This document shows positions 39,704 to 52,360 of a stretch of 64,000 nt of DNA, one piece after another. Position 1 is the first letter of the stretch; the number at the start of each line of letters is the position of its first letter. The notes under the pieces are model-generated. The model was not told where the DNA came from, searched no databases, and was given only the letters and a program-made list of their open reading frames with translations. A program made the position numbers and the translations under genes. Source of the stretch: Andrena cerasifolii (taxonomy: Eukaryota; Arthropoda; Insecta; Hymenoptera; Andrenidae); contig NW_027484931.1 of the NCBI RefSeq assembly GCF_050908995.1, positions 62,001 through 126,000 of the forward strand, written 5' to 3'.

Positions 39704-42533
39704 GAAAAACCGATATTGAAAAACACATATTGAAAAACAAATATTGAAAAACCTATATCGAAAAACTGATATTGCAAAACCGATATTGAATCCAATATTA
39801 GAACCGATATTGAAAAACCGATATTGAAAAACCTATATCGAAAAACTGATATTGCAAAACCGATATTGCAAAGCCGATATTGAATCCGATATTAGAACCG
39901 ATATTGAAAAACCGATATTGAAAAACCTATATCGAAAAACTGATATTGCAAAACCGATATTGAAAAACAGATATTGAATCCGATATTAGAACCGATATTG
40001 AAAAACCGATATTGAAAAAGCGATATTGAAAACTAAATATTGAAAAACCGATATTGAAAAACCTATATCGAAAAACTGATATTGCAAAACCGATATTGAA
40101 AAACCGATATTGATTCCGATATTAGAACCGATATTGAAAAACCGATATTGAAAAACAAATATTGAAAAACTGATATCGAAAAACTGATATTGAAAAACCG
40201 GTATTGAAAAACCGATAATGAAAAACAAATATTGAAAAACTGATTTCGAAAAACTGATATTGAAAAACCGATATTGAAAAACCGATATTGAAAAACAAAT
40301 ATTGATAAACCGATATTGAAAAACCGATATTGAATCCGATATTAGAACCGATATTCAAAAACCGATATTGAATCCGATATTAGAACCGATATTGAAAAAC
40401 TTATATCGAAAAACTGATATTGAAAAACCGATATTGAAAAACCGATATTGAAAAACAAATATTGATAAACCGATATTGAAAAACCGATATTGAAAAACCG
40501 ATATTGAAAACTAAATATTGAAAAACCGATATTGAAAAACCTATATCGAAAAACTGATATTGCAAAACCGATATTGAAAAACCGATATTGATTCCGATAT
40601 TAGAACCGATATTGAAAAACCGATATTGAAAAACCGATATTGAAAAACCGATATTGAAAAACCGATATTGAAAAACCGATATTGAAAAACCTATATCGAA
40701 AAACTGATATTGCAAAACCGATATTGAAAAAACGATATTGATTCCGATATTAGAACCGATATTGAAAAACCGATATTGAAAAACAAATATTGAAAAACTG
40801 ATATCGAAAAACTGATATTGAAAAACCGATATTAGAACCGATATTGAAAAACCGATATTGAAAAACCTATATCGAAAAACTGATATTGAAAAACCGATAT
40901 TGAAAAACCGATAATGAAAAACAAATATTGAAAAACTGATTTCGAAAAACTGATATTGAAAAACCGATATTGAAAAACCGATATTGAAAAACAAATATTG
41001 ATAAACCGATATTGAAAAACCGATATTGATTCCGATATTAGAACCGATATTGAAAAACCGATATTGAAAAACAAATATTGAAAAACTCATATCGAAAAAC
41101 TGATATTGAAAAACCGATATTGAAAAACCGATAATGAAAAACAAATATTGAAAAACTGATTTCGAAAAACTGATATTGAAAAACCGATATTGAAAAACCG
41201 ATATTGAAAAACAAATATTGATAAACCGATATTGAAAAACCGATATTGAATCCGATATTAGAAACGATATTCAAAAACCGATATTGAATCCGATATTAGA
41301 ACCGATATTGAAAAACCGATATTGATTCCGATATTAGAACCGATATTGAAAAACCGATATTGAAAAACACATATTGAAAAACAAATATTGAAAAACCTAT
41401 ATCGAAAAACTGATATTGCAAAACCGATATTGAATCCAATATTAGAACCGATATTGAAAAACCGATATTGAAAAACCTATATCGAAAAACTGATATTGCA
41501 AAACCGATATTGCAAAGCCGATATTGAATCCGATATTAGAACCGATATTGAAAAACCGATATTGAAAAACCTATATCGAAAAACTGATATTGCAAAACCG
41601 ATATTGAAAAACAGATATTGAATCCGATATTAGAACCGATATTGAAAAACCGATATTGCAAAACCGATATTGAAAAACCGATATTGAAACACAAATATTG
41701 AAAAACTGATATCGAAAAACTGATATTGAAAAACCGATATTGAAAAAGCGATATTGAAAACTAAATATTGAAAAACCGATATTGAAAAACCTATATCGAA
41801 AAACTGATATTGCAAAACCGATATTGAAAAACCGATATTGATTCCGATATTAGAACCGATATTGAAAAACAAATATTGAAAAACTGATATCGAAAAACTG
41901 ATATTGAAAAACCGGTATTGAAAAACCGATAATGAAAAACAAATATTGAAAAACTGATTTCGAAAAACTGATATTGAAAAACCGATATTGAAAAACCGAT
42001 ATTGAAAAACAAATATTGATAAACCGATATTGAAAAACCGATATTGAATCCGATATTAGAACCGATATTCAAAAACCGATATTGAATCCGATATTAGAAC
42101 CGATATTGAAAAACTTATATCGAAAAACTGATATTGAAAAACCGATATTGAAAAACCGATATTGAAAAACAAATATTGATAAACCGATATTGAAAAACCG
42201 ATATTGAAAAACCGATATTGAAAACTAAATATTGAAAAACCGATATTGAAAAACCTATATCGAAAAACTGATATTGCAAAACCGATATTGAAAAACCGAT
42301 ATTGATTCCGATATTAGAACCGATATTGAAAAACCGATATTGAAAAACCGATATTGAAAAACCGATATTGAAAAACCGATATTGAAAAACCGATATTGAA
42401 AAACCTATATCGAAAAACTGATATTGCAAAACCGATATTGAAAAAACGATATTGATTCCGATATTAGAACCGATATTGAAAAACCGATATTGAAAAACAA
42501 ATATTGAAAAACTGATATCGAAAAACTGATATT
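39704..42533. repeat. 2,830-bp tandem duplication, right copy
   Basis: This copy directly follows the left one with no intervening sequence and the same monomer order. Its last ~670 bp (from 41,868) also form the start of the 2.5-kb HOR family that fills the next 8 kb, so the two duplication systems overlap here. The 247-codon open stretch on the minus strand at 40,401-41,144 repeats the one at 37,571-38,314; both are products of the monomer arithmetic and not genes. Confidence 0.87.
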
Positions 42534-44395
42534 GAAAAACCGATATTAGAACCGATATTGAAAAACCGATATTGAAAAACCTATATCGAAAAACTGATAT
42601 TGCAAAACCGATATTGAAAAACCGATATTGAATCCGATATTAGAACTGATATTGAAAAGCCGATATTGAAAACCCGATATTGAAAAACCTATATCGAAAA
42701 ACTGATATTGCAAAACCGATATTGAAAAACCGATATTGAACCCGATATTGAAAAACACATATTGAAAAACAAATATTGAAAAACCTATATCGAAAAACTG
42801 ATATTGCAAAACCGATATTGAAAAACCGATATTGATTCCGATATTAGAACCGATTTTGAAAAACCGATATTGAAAAACAGATATTGAAAAACCGATATTG
42901 AAAAACCGATATTGAAAAACAAATATTGATAAACCGATATTGAAAAACCGATATTGAAACCGATATTGCAAAACCGATATTGAAAAACCAATATTGAAAA
43001 ACAAATATTGAAAAACTGATATCGAAAAACTGATATAGAAAAACCGATATTGAAAAGCAAATATTGAAAAACTGATATCGAAAAACTGATATTGAAAAAC
43101 CGATATTGAAAAACCGATATTGAAAAACCTATATCGAAAAACTGATATTGCAAAACCGATATTGAAATACCGATATTGAAACCGATATTAGAACCGATAT
43201 TGAAAAACCGATATTGAAAAACCGATATTGAAAAACCGATATTGAAAACCCGATATTGAAAAACCGATATTGAAAAACCGATATTGAAAAACCGATATTG
43301 AAAAACCGATATTGAAAAACCGATATTGAAAAACCTATATCGAAAAACTGATATTGCAAAACCGATATTGAAAAACCGATATTGAAAAACTGATATTGAA
43401 AAACAGATATTGAAAAACCGATATTGAATCCGATATTAGAACCGATATTGAAAAACACATATTGAAAAACAAATATTGAAAAACTCATATCGAAAAACTG
43501 ATATTGAAAAACCGATATTGAAAAACCGATAATGAAAAACAAATATTGAAAAACTGATTTCGAAAAACTGATATTGAAAAACCGATATTGAAAAACCGAT
43601 ATTGAAAAACAAATATTGATAAACCGATATTGAAAAACCGATATTGAATCCGATATTAGAAACGATATTCAAAAACCGATATTGAATCCGATATTAGAAC
43701 CGATATTGAAAAACCGATATTGATTCCGATATTAGAACCGATATTGAAAAACCGATATTGAAAAACCGATATTGAAAAACCGATATTGAAAAACCTATAT
43801 CGAAAAACTGATATTGCAAAACCGATATTGAAATACCGATATTGAAACCGATATTAGAACCGATATTGAAAAACCGATATTGAAAAACCGATATTGAAAA
43901 ACCGATATTGAAAACCCGATATTGAAAAACCGATATTGAAAAACTGATATTGAAAAACCGATATTGAAAAACCGATATTGAATCCGATATTAGAACCGAT
44001 ATTGAAAAACACATATTGAAAAACAAATATTGAAAAACCGATATTGAAAAACATATATTGAAAAACCGATATTGAAAACCCGATATTGAAAAACCGATAT
44101 TGAAAAACCTATATCGAAAAACTGATATTGAAAAACCGATATTGAAAAACCGATATTGAAAAACCGATATTGCAAAACCGATATTGAAAAACCGATATTG
44201 AAAAACAAATATTGAAAAACTGATATCGAAAAACTGATATTGAAAAACCGATATTGAAAAAGCGATATTGAAAACTAAATATTGAAAAACCGATATTGAA
44301 AAACCTATATCGAAAAACTGATATTGCAAAACCGATATTGAAAAACCGATATTGATTCCGATATTAGAACCGATATTGAAAAACCGATATTGAAA
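41868..44395. repeat. 2.5-kb HOR family, copy 1 (2,528 bp)
   Basis: Ordered landmarks are CCGGTATTG, CCGATAATG and CTGATTTCG, CTTATATCG near 42,114, a six-monomer canonical run, AAAAAACGATATTGATTCC, GAACTGATATTGAAAAGCC near 42,642, GAACCCG near 42,739, CCGATTTTG near 42,852, CTGATATAG near 43,032, GAAATACCG near 43,166, AACCCG near 43,247, then CTCATATCG and CCGATAATG again near 43,485. The same order repeats 2,528 bp later. Private changes here include AAAAGCAAATATTG near 43,054. Confidence 0.85.
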
Positions 44396-47365
44396 AACAA
44401 ATATTGAAAAACTGATATCGAAAAACTGATATTGAAAAACCGGTATTGAAAAACCGATAATGAAAAACAAATATTGAAAAACTGATTTCGAAAAACTGAT
44501 ATTGAAAAACCGATATTGAAAAACCGATATTGAAAAACAAATATTGATAAACCGATATTGAAAAACCGATATTGAATCCGATATTAGAACCGATATTCAA
44601 AAACCGATATTGAATCCGATATTAGAACCGATATTGAAAAACTTATATCGAAAAACTGATATTGAAAAACCGATATTGAAAAACCGATATTGAAAAACAA
44701 ATATTGATAAACCGATATTGAAAAACCGATATTGAAAAACCGATATTGAAAACTAAATATTGAAAAACCGATATTGAAAAACCTATATCGAAAAACTGAT
44801 ATTGCAAAACCGATATTGAAAAACCGATATTGATTCCGATATTAGAACCGATATTGAAAAACCGATATTGAAAAACCGATATTGAAAAACCGATATTGAA
44901 AAACCGATATTGAAAAACCGATATTGAAAAACCTATATCGAAAAACTGATATTGCAAAACCGATATTGAAAAAACGATATTGATTCCGATATTAGAACCG
45001 ATATTGAAAAACCGATATTGAAAAACAAATATTGAAAAACTGATATCGAAAAACTGATATTGAAAAACCGATATTAGAACCGATATTGAAAAACCGATAT
45101 TGAAAAACCTATATCGAAAAACTGATATTGCAAAACCGATATTGAAAAACCGATATTGAATCCGATATTAGAACTGATATTGAAAAGCCGATATTGAAAA
45201 CCCGATATTGAAAAACCTATATCGAAAAACTGATATTGCAAAACCGATATTGAAAAACCGATATTGAACCCGATATTGAAAAACACATATTGAAAAACAA
45301 ATATTGAAAAACCTATATCGAAAAACTGATATTGCAAAACCGATATTGAAAAACCGATATTGATTCCGATATTAGAACCGATTTTGAAAAACCGATATTG
45401 AAAAACAGATATTGAAAAACCGATATTGAAAAACCGATATTGAAAAACAAATATTGATAAACCGATATTGAAAAACCGATATTGAAACCGATATTGCAAA
45501 ACCGATATTGAAAAACCAATATTGAAAAACAAATATTGAAAAACTGATATCGAAAAACTGATATAGAAAAACCGATATTGAAAAACAAATATTGAAAAAC
45601 TGATATCGAAAAACTGATATTGAAAAACCGATATTGAAAAACCGATATTGAAAATCCTATATCGAAAAACTGATATTGCAAAACCGATATTGAAATACCG
45701 ATATTGAAACCGATATTAGAACCGATATTGAAAAACCGATATTGAAAAACCGATATTGAAAAACCGATATTGAAAACCCGATATTGAAAAACCGATATTG
45801 AAAAACCGATATTGAAAAACCGATATTGAAAAACCGATATTGAAAAACCGATATTGAAAAACCTATATCGAAAAACTGATATTGCAAAACCGATATTGAA
45901 AAACCGATATTGAAAAACTGATATTGAAAAACAGATATTGAAAAACCGATATTGAATCCGATATTAGAACCGATATTGAAAAACACATATTGAAAAACAA
46001 ATATTGAAAAACTCATATCGAAAAACTGATATTGAAAAACCGATATTGAAAAACCGATAATGAAAAACAAATATTGAAAAACTGATTTCGAAAAACTGAT
46101 ATTGAAAAACCGATATTGAAAAACCGATATTGAAAAACAAATATTGATAAACCGATATTGAAAAACCGATATTGAATCCGATATTAGAAACTATATTCAA
46201 AAACCGATATTGAATCCGATATTAGAACCGATATTGAAAAACCGATATTGATTCCGATATTAGAACCGATATTGAAAAACCGATATTGAAAAACCGATAT
46301 TGAAAAACCTATATCGAAAAACTGATATTGCAAAACCGATATTGAAATACCGATATTGAAACCGATATTAGAACCGATATTGAAAAACCGATATTGAAAA
46401 ACCGATATTGAAAAACCGATATTGAAAACCCGATATTGAAAAACCGATATTGAAAAACCGATATTGAAAAACCGATATTGAAAAACCGATATTGAAAAAC
46501 CGATATTGAAAAACCTATATCGAAAAACTGATATTGCAAAACCGATATTGAAAAACCGATATTGAAAAACTGATATTGAAAAACAGATATTGAAAAACCG
46601 ATATTGAATCCGATATTAGAACCGATATTGAAAAACACATATTGAAAAACAAATATTGAAAAACTCATATCGAAAAACTGATATTGAAAAACCGATATTG
46701 AAAAACCGATAATGAAAAACAAATATTGAAAAACTGATTTCGAAAAACTGATATTGAAAAACCGATATTGAAAAACCGATATTGAAAAACAAATATTGAT
46801 AAACCGATATTGAAAAACCGATATTGAATCCGATATTAGAAACGATATTCAAAAACCGATATTGAATCCGATATTAGAACCGATATTGAAAAACCGATAT
46901 TGATTCCGATATTAGAACCGATATTGAAAAACCGATATTGAAAAACCGATATTGAAAAACCTATATCGAAAAACTGATATTGCAAAACCGATATTGAAAT
47001 ACCGATATTGAAACCGATATTAGAACCGATATTGAAAAACCGATATTGAAAAACCGATATTGAAAAACCGATATTGAAAACCCGATATTGAAAAACCGAT
47101 ATTGAAAAACTGATATTGAAAAACCGATATTGAAAAACCGATATTGATTCCGATATTAGAACCGATATTGAAAAACACATATTGAAAAACAAATATTGAA
47201 AAACCGATATCGAAAAACTGATATTGAAAAACCGATATTGAAAAAGCGATATTGAAAACTAAATATTGAAAAACCGATATTGAAAAACCTATATCGAAAA
47301 ACTGATATTGCAAAACCGATATTGATTCCGATATTAGAACCGATATTGAAAAACCGATATTGAAA
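44396..47365. repeat. 2.5-kb HOR family, copy 2 (2,970 bp)
   Basis: This copy follows copy 1 in the same order but is 442 bp longer. The difference is explained by a 652-bp internal tandem duplication (45,657-46,960) less about 210 bp, or fifteen 14-bp monomers, missing mainly between 47,150 and 47,330. The private change AACTATATTCAAAAA near 46,189 removes the CpG of the usual AACGATATTC. AATCCTATATCG near 45,653 is shared with copy 3 near 48,623 but not with copy 1, so copies 2 and 3 look most closely related. Confidence 0.85.
45657..46960. repeat. 652-bp tandem duplication inside HOR copy 2
   Basis: The string CCTATATCG, CTGATATTGC, GAAATACCG, GAAACCG, AACCCG, a canonical run, CTCATATCG, CCGATAATG, CTGATTTCG and AACxATATTC occurs from 45,657 and again from 46,309, exactly 652 bp later. 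The AACTATATTC change is in the first unit only, near 46,189; the second has AACGATATTC near 46,843. Copies 1 and 3 of the HOR hold a single unit. Confidence 0.85.
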
Positions 47366-49879
47366 AACAAATATTGAAAAACTGATATCGAAAAACTGAT
47401 ATTGAAAAACCGGTATTGAAAAACCGATAATGAAAAACAAATATTGAAAAACTGATTTCGAAAAACTGATATTGAAAAACCGATATTGAAAAACCGATAT
47501 TGAAAAACAAATATTGATAAACCGATATTGAAAAACCGATATTGAATCCGATATTAGAACCGATATTCAAAAACCGATATTGAATCCGATATTAGAACCG
47601 ATATTGAAAAACTTATATCGAAAAACTGATATTGAAAAACCGATATTGAAAAACCGATATTGAAAAACAAATATTGATAAACCGATATTGAAAAACCGAT
47701 ATTGAAAAACCGATATTGAAAACTAAATATTGAAAAACCGATATTGAAAAACCTATATCGAAAAACTGATATTGCAAAACCGATATTGAAAAACCGATAT
47801 TGATTCCGATATTAGAACCGATATTGAAAAACCGATATTGAAAAACCGATATTGAAAAACCGATATTGAAAAACCGATATTGAAAAACCGATATTGAAAA
47901 ACCTATATCGAAAAACTGATATTGCAAAACCGATATTGAAAAAACGATATTGATTCCGATATTAGAACCGATATTGAAAAACCGATATTGAAAAACAAAT
48001 ATTGAAAAACTGATATCGAAAAACTGATATTGAAAAACCGATATTAGAACCGATATTGAAAAACCGATATTGAAAAACCTATATCGAAAAACTGATATTG
48101 CAAAACCGATATTGAAAAACCGATATTGAATCCGATATTAGAACTGATATTGAAAAGCCGATATTGAAAACCCGATATTGAAAAACCTATATCGAAAAAC
48201 TGATATTGCAAAACCGATATTGAAAAACCGATATTGAACCCGATATTGAAAAACACATATTGAAAAACAAATATTGAAAAACCTATATCGAAAAACTGAT
48301 ATTGCAAAACCGATATTGAAAAACCGATATTGATTCCGATATTAGAACCGATTTTGAAAAACCGATATTGAAAAACAGATATTGAAAAACCGATATTGAA
48401 AAACCGATATTGAAAAACAAATATTGATAAACCGATATTGAAAAACCGATATTGAAACCGATATTGCAAAACCGATATTGAAAAACCAATATTGAAAAAC
48501 AAATATTGAAAAACTGATATCGAAAAACTGATATAGAAAAACCGATATTGAAAAACAAATATTGAAAAACTGATATCGAAAAACTGATATTGAAAAACCG
48601 ATATTGAAAAACCGATATTGAAAATCCTATATCGAAAAACTGATATTGCAAAACCGATATTGAAATACCGATATTGAAACCGATATTAGAACCGATATTG
48701 AAAAACCGATATTGAAAAACCGATATTGAAAAACCGATATTGAAAACCCGATATTGAAAAACCGATATTGAAAAACCGATATTGAAAAACCGATATTGAA
48801 AAACCGATATTGAAAAACCGATATTGAAAAACCTATATCGAAAAACTGATATTGCAAAACCGATATTGAAAAACCGATATTGAAAAACTGATATTGAAAA
48901 ACAGATATTGAAAAACCGATATTGAATCCGATATTAGAACCGATATTGAAAAACACATATTGAAAAACAAATATTGAAAAACTCATATCGAAAAACTGAT
49001 ATTGAAAAACCGATATTGAAAAACCGATAATGAAAAACAAATATTGAAAAACTGATTTCGAAAAACTGATATTGAAAAACCGATATTGAAAAACCGATAT
49101 TGAAAAACAAATATTGATAAACCGATATTGAAAAACCGATATTGAATCCGATATTAGAAACGATATTCAAAAACCGATATTGAATCCGATATTAGAACCG
49201 ATATTGAAAAACCGATATTGATTCCGATATTAGAACCGATATTGAAAAACCGATATTGAAAAACCGATATTGAAAAACCTATATCGAAAAACTGATATTG
49301 CAAAACCGATATTGAAATACCGATATTGAAACCGATATTAGAACCGATATTGAAAAACCGATATTGAAAAACCGATATTGAAAAACCGATATTGAAAACC
49401 CGATATTGAAAAACCGATATTGAAAAACTGATATTGAAAAACCGATATTGAAAAACCGATATTGAATCCGATATTAGAACCGATATTGAAAAACACATAT
49501 TGAAAAACAAATATTGAAAAACCGATATTGAAAAACATATATTGAAAAACCGATATTGAAAACCCGATATTGAAAAACCGATATTGAAAAACCTATATCG
49601 AAAAACTGATATTGAAAAACCGATATTGAAAAACCGATATTGAAAAACCGATATTGCAAAACCGATATTGAAAAACCGATATTGAAAAACAAATATTGAA
49701 AAACTGATATCGAAAAACTGATATTGAAAAACCGATATTGAAAAAGCGATATTGAAAACTAAATATTGAAAAACCGATATTGAAAAACCTATATCGAAAA
49801 ACTGATATTGCAAAACCGATATTGAGAAACCGATATTGATTCCGATATTAGAACCGATATTGAAAAACCGATATTGAAA
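47366..49879. repeat. 2.5-kb HOR family, copy 3
   Basis: Landmarks lie 2,970 bp after those of copy 2 for the first half and 5,498, then 5,484 bp after those of copy 1; the 14-bp change reflects one fewer canonical monomer near 49,255 than near 43,755. It keeps the late part (CATATATTG near 49,534 and the following GCAAAACC junction) that copy 2 has lost. A private GAGAAACC variant lies near 49,825. From 49,880 the order continues with the older CCGATAATG series instead of starting a fourth full copy. Confidence 0.84.
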
Positions 49880-51149
49880 AACAAATATTGAAAAACTCAT
49901 ATCGAAAAACTGATATTGAAAAACCGATATTGAAAAACCGATAATGAAAAACAAATATTGAAAAACTGATTTCGAAAAACTGATATTGAAAAACCGATAT
50001 TGAAAAACCGATATTGAAAAACAAATATTGATAAACCGATATTGAAAAACCGATATTGAATCCGATATTAGAAACGATATTCAAAAACCGATATTGAATC
50101 CGATATTAGAACCGATATTGAAAAACCGATATTGATTCCGATATTAGAACCGATATTGAAAAACCGATATTGAAAAACCTATATCGAAAAACTGATATTG
50201 CAAAACCGATATTGAAAAACCGATATTGAATCCGATATTAGAACCGATATTGAAAAACCGATATTGAAAAACAAATATTGAAAAACTGATATTGCAAAAC
50301 CGATATTGCAAAGCCGATATTGAATCCGATATTAGAACCGATATTGAAAAACCGATATTGAAAAACCTATATCGAAAAACTGATATTGCAAAACCGATAT
50401 TGCAAAGCCGATATTGCAAAACCTATATCGAAAAACTGATATTGCAAAACCGATATTGAATCCAATATTAGAACCGATATTGAAAAACCGATATTGAAAA
50501 ACCGATATTGCAAAACCTATATCGAAAAACTGATATTGCAAAACCGATATTGAATCCAATATTAGAACCGATATTGAAAAACCGATATTGAAAAACCTAT
50601 ATCGAAAAACTGATATTGCAAAACCGATATTGAAAAACCGATATTGAATCCGATATTAGAACCGATATTGAAAAACCGATATTGAAAAACAAATATTGAA
50701 AAACTGATATTGCAAAACCGATATTGCAAAGCCGATATTGAATCCGATATTAGAACCGATATTGAAAAACCGATATTGAAAAACCTATATCGAAAAACTG
50801 ATATTGCAAAACCGATATTGCAAAGCCGATATTGAATCCGATATTAGAACCGATATTGAAAAACCGATATTGAAAAACCTATATCGAAAAACTGATATTG
50901 CAAAACCGATATTGAAAAACAGATATTGAATCCGATATTAGAACCGATATTGAAAAACCGATATTGCAAAACCGATATTGAAAAACCGATATTGAAACAC
51001 AAATATTGAAAAACTGATATCGAAAAACTGATATTGAAAAACCGATATTGAAAAACCGATATTGAAAACTAAATATTGAAAAACCGATATTGAAAAACCT
51101 ATATCGAAAAACTGATATTGCAAAACCGATATTGAAAAACCGATATTGA
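49880..51149. repeat. Mosaic satellite with a 418-bp local duplication
   Basis: After the CCGATAATG and AACGATATTC series, 50,147-50,417 matches 50,565-50,835 at 418 bp, marked by CAAATATTG followed directly by CTGATATTGC and GCAAAGCCG. Monomers ending GCAAAA or GCAAAG are unusually dense here: a GCAAAACCTATATCG junction, rare elsewhere, occurs near 50,416 and 50,510. No unique sequence is present. Confidence 0.75.
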
Positions 51150-52360
51150 TTCCGATATTAGAACCGATATTGAAAAACCGATATTGAAAAACAAATATTG
51201 AAAAACTGATATCGAAAAACTGATATTGAAAAACCGGTATTGAAAAACCGATAATGAAAAACAAATATTGAAAAACTGATTTCGAAAAACTGATATTGAA
51301 AAACCGATATTGAAAAACCGATATTGAAAAACAAATATTGATAAACCGATATTGAAAAACCGATATTGAATCCGATATTAGAACCGATATTCAAAAACCG
51401 ATATTGAATCCGATATTAGAACCGATATTGAAAAACTTATATCGAAAAACTGATATTGAAAAACCGATATTGAAAAACCGATATTGAAAAACAAATATTG
51501 ATAAACCGATATTGAAAAACCGATATTGAAAAACCGATATTGAAAACTAAATATTGAAAAACCGATATTGAAAAACCTATATCGAAAAACTGATATTGCA
51601 AAACCGATATTGAAAAACCGATATTGAACCCGATATTGAAAAACACATATTGAAAAACAAATATTGAAAAACCTATATCGAAAAACTGATATTGCAAAAC
51701 CGATATTGAAAAACCGATATTGATTCCGATATTAGAACCGATTTTGAAAAACCGATATTGAAAAACAGATATTGAAAAACCGATATTGAAAAACCGATAT
51801 TGAAAAACAAATATTGATAAACCGATATTGAAAAACCGATATTGAAACCGATATTGCAAAACCGATATTGAAAAACCAATATTGAAAAACAAATATTGAA
51901 AAACTGATATCGAAAAACTGATATAGAAAAACCGATATTGAAAAACAAATATTGAAAAACTGATATCGAAAAACTGATATTGAAAAGCCGATATTGAAAA
52001 ACCGATATTGAAAAACCTATATCGAAAAACTGATATTGCAAAACCGATATTGAAATACCGATATTGAAACCGATATTAGAACCGATATTGAAAAACCGAT
52101 ATTGAAAAACCGATATTGAAAAACCGATATTGAAAACCCGATATTGAAAAACCGATATTGAAAAACCGATATTGAAAAACCGATATTGAAAAACCGATAT
52201 TGAAAAACCGATATTGAAAAACCTATATCGAAAAACTGATATTGCAAAACCGATATTGAAAAACCGATATTGAAAAACTTATATTGAAAAACAGATATTG
52301 AAAAACCGATATTGAATCCGATATTAGAACCGATATTGAAAAACACATATTGAAAAACAA
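51150..52360. repeat. 2.5-kb HOR family, copy 4 with internal deletion
   Basis: The left part (to about 51,567) matches copy 3 at 3,824 bp and the right part at 3,390 bp, so about 434 bp of the HOR is missing at the join near 51,568. The missing part spans the canonical run and the GAACTGATATTGAAAAGCC junction. GAACCCG near 51,627, CCGATTTTG near 51,739, CTGATATAG near 51,919 and GAAATACCG near 52,053 are all retained. The match fades near 52,360 with CATATATTG-type monomers. Confidence 0.78.

Noticed and set aside
37571..41144. Two identical 247-codon ORFs 2,830 bp apart as a duplicated gene pair
   Set aside because: They are copies because the whole 2,830-bp satellite block is duplicated; a second overlapping open frame is duplicated with them. 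Nothing distinguishes them from other monomer-derived ORFs.
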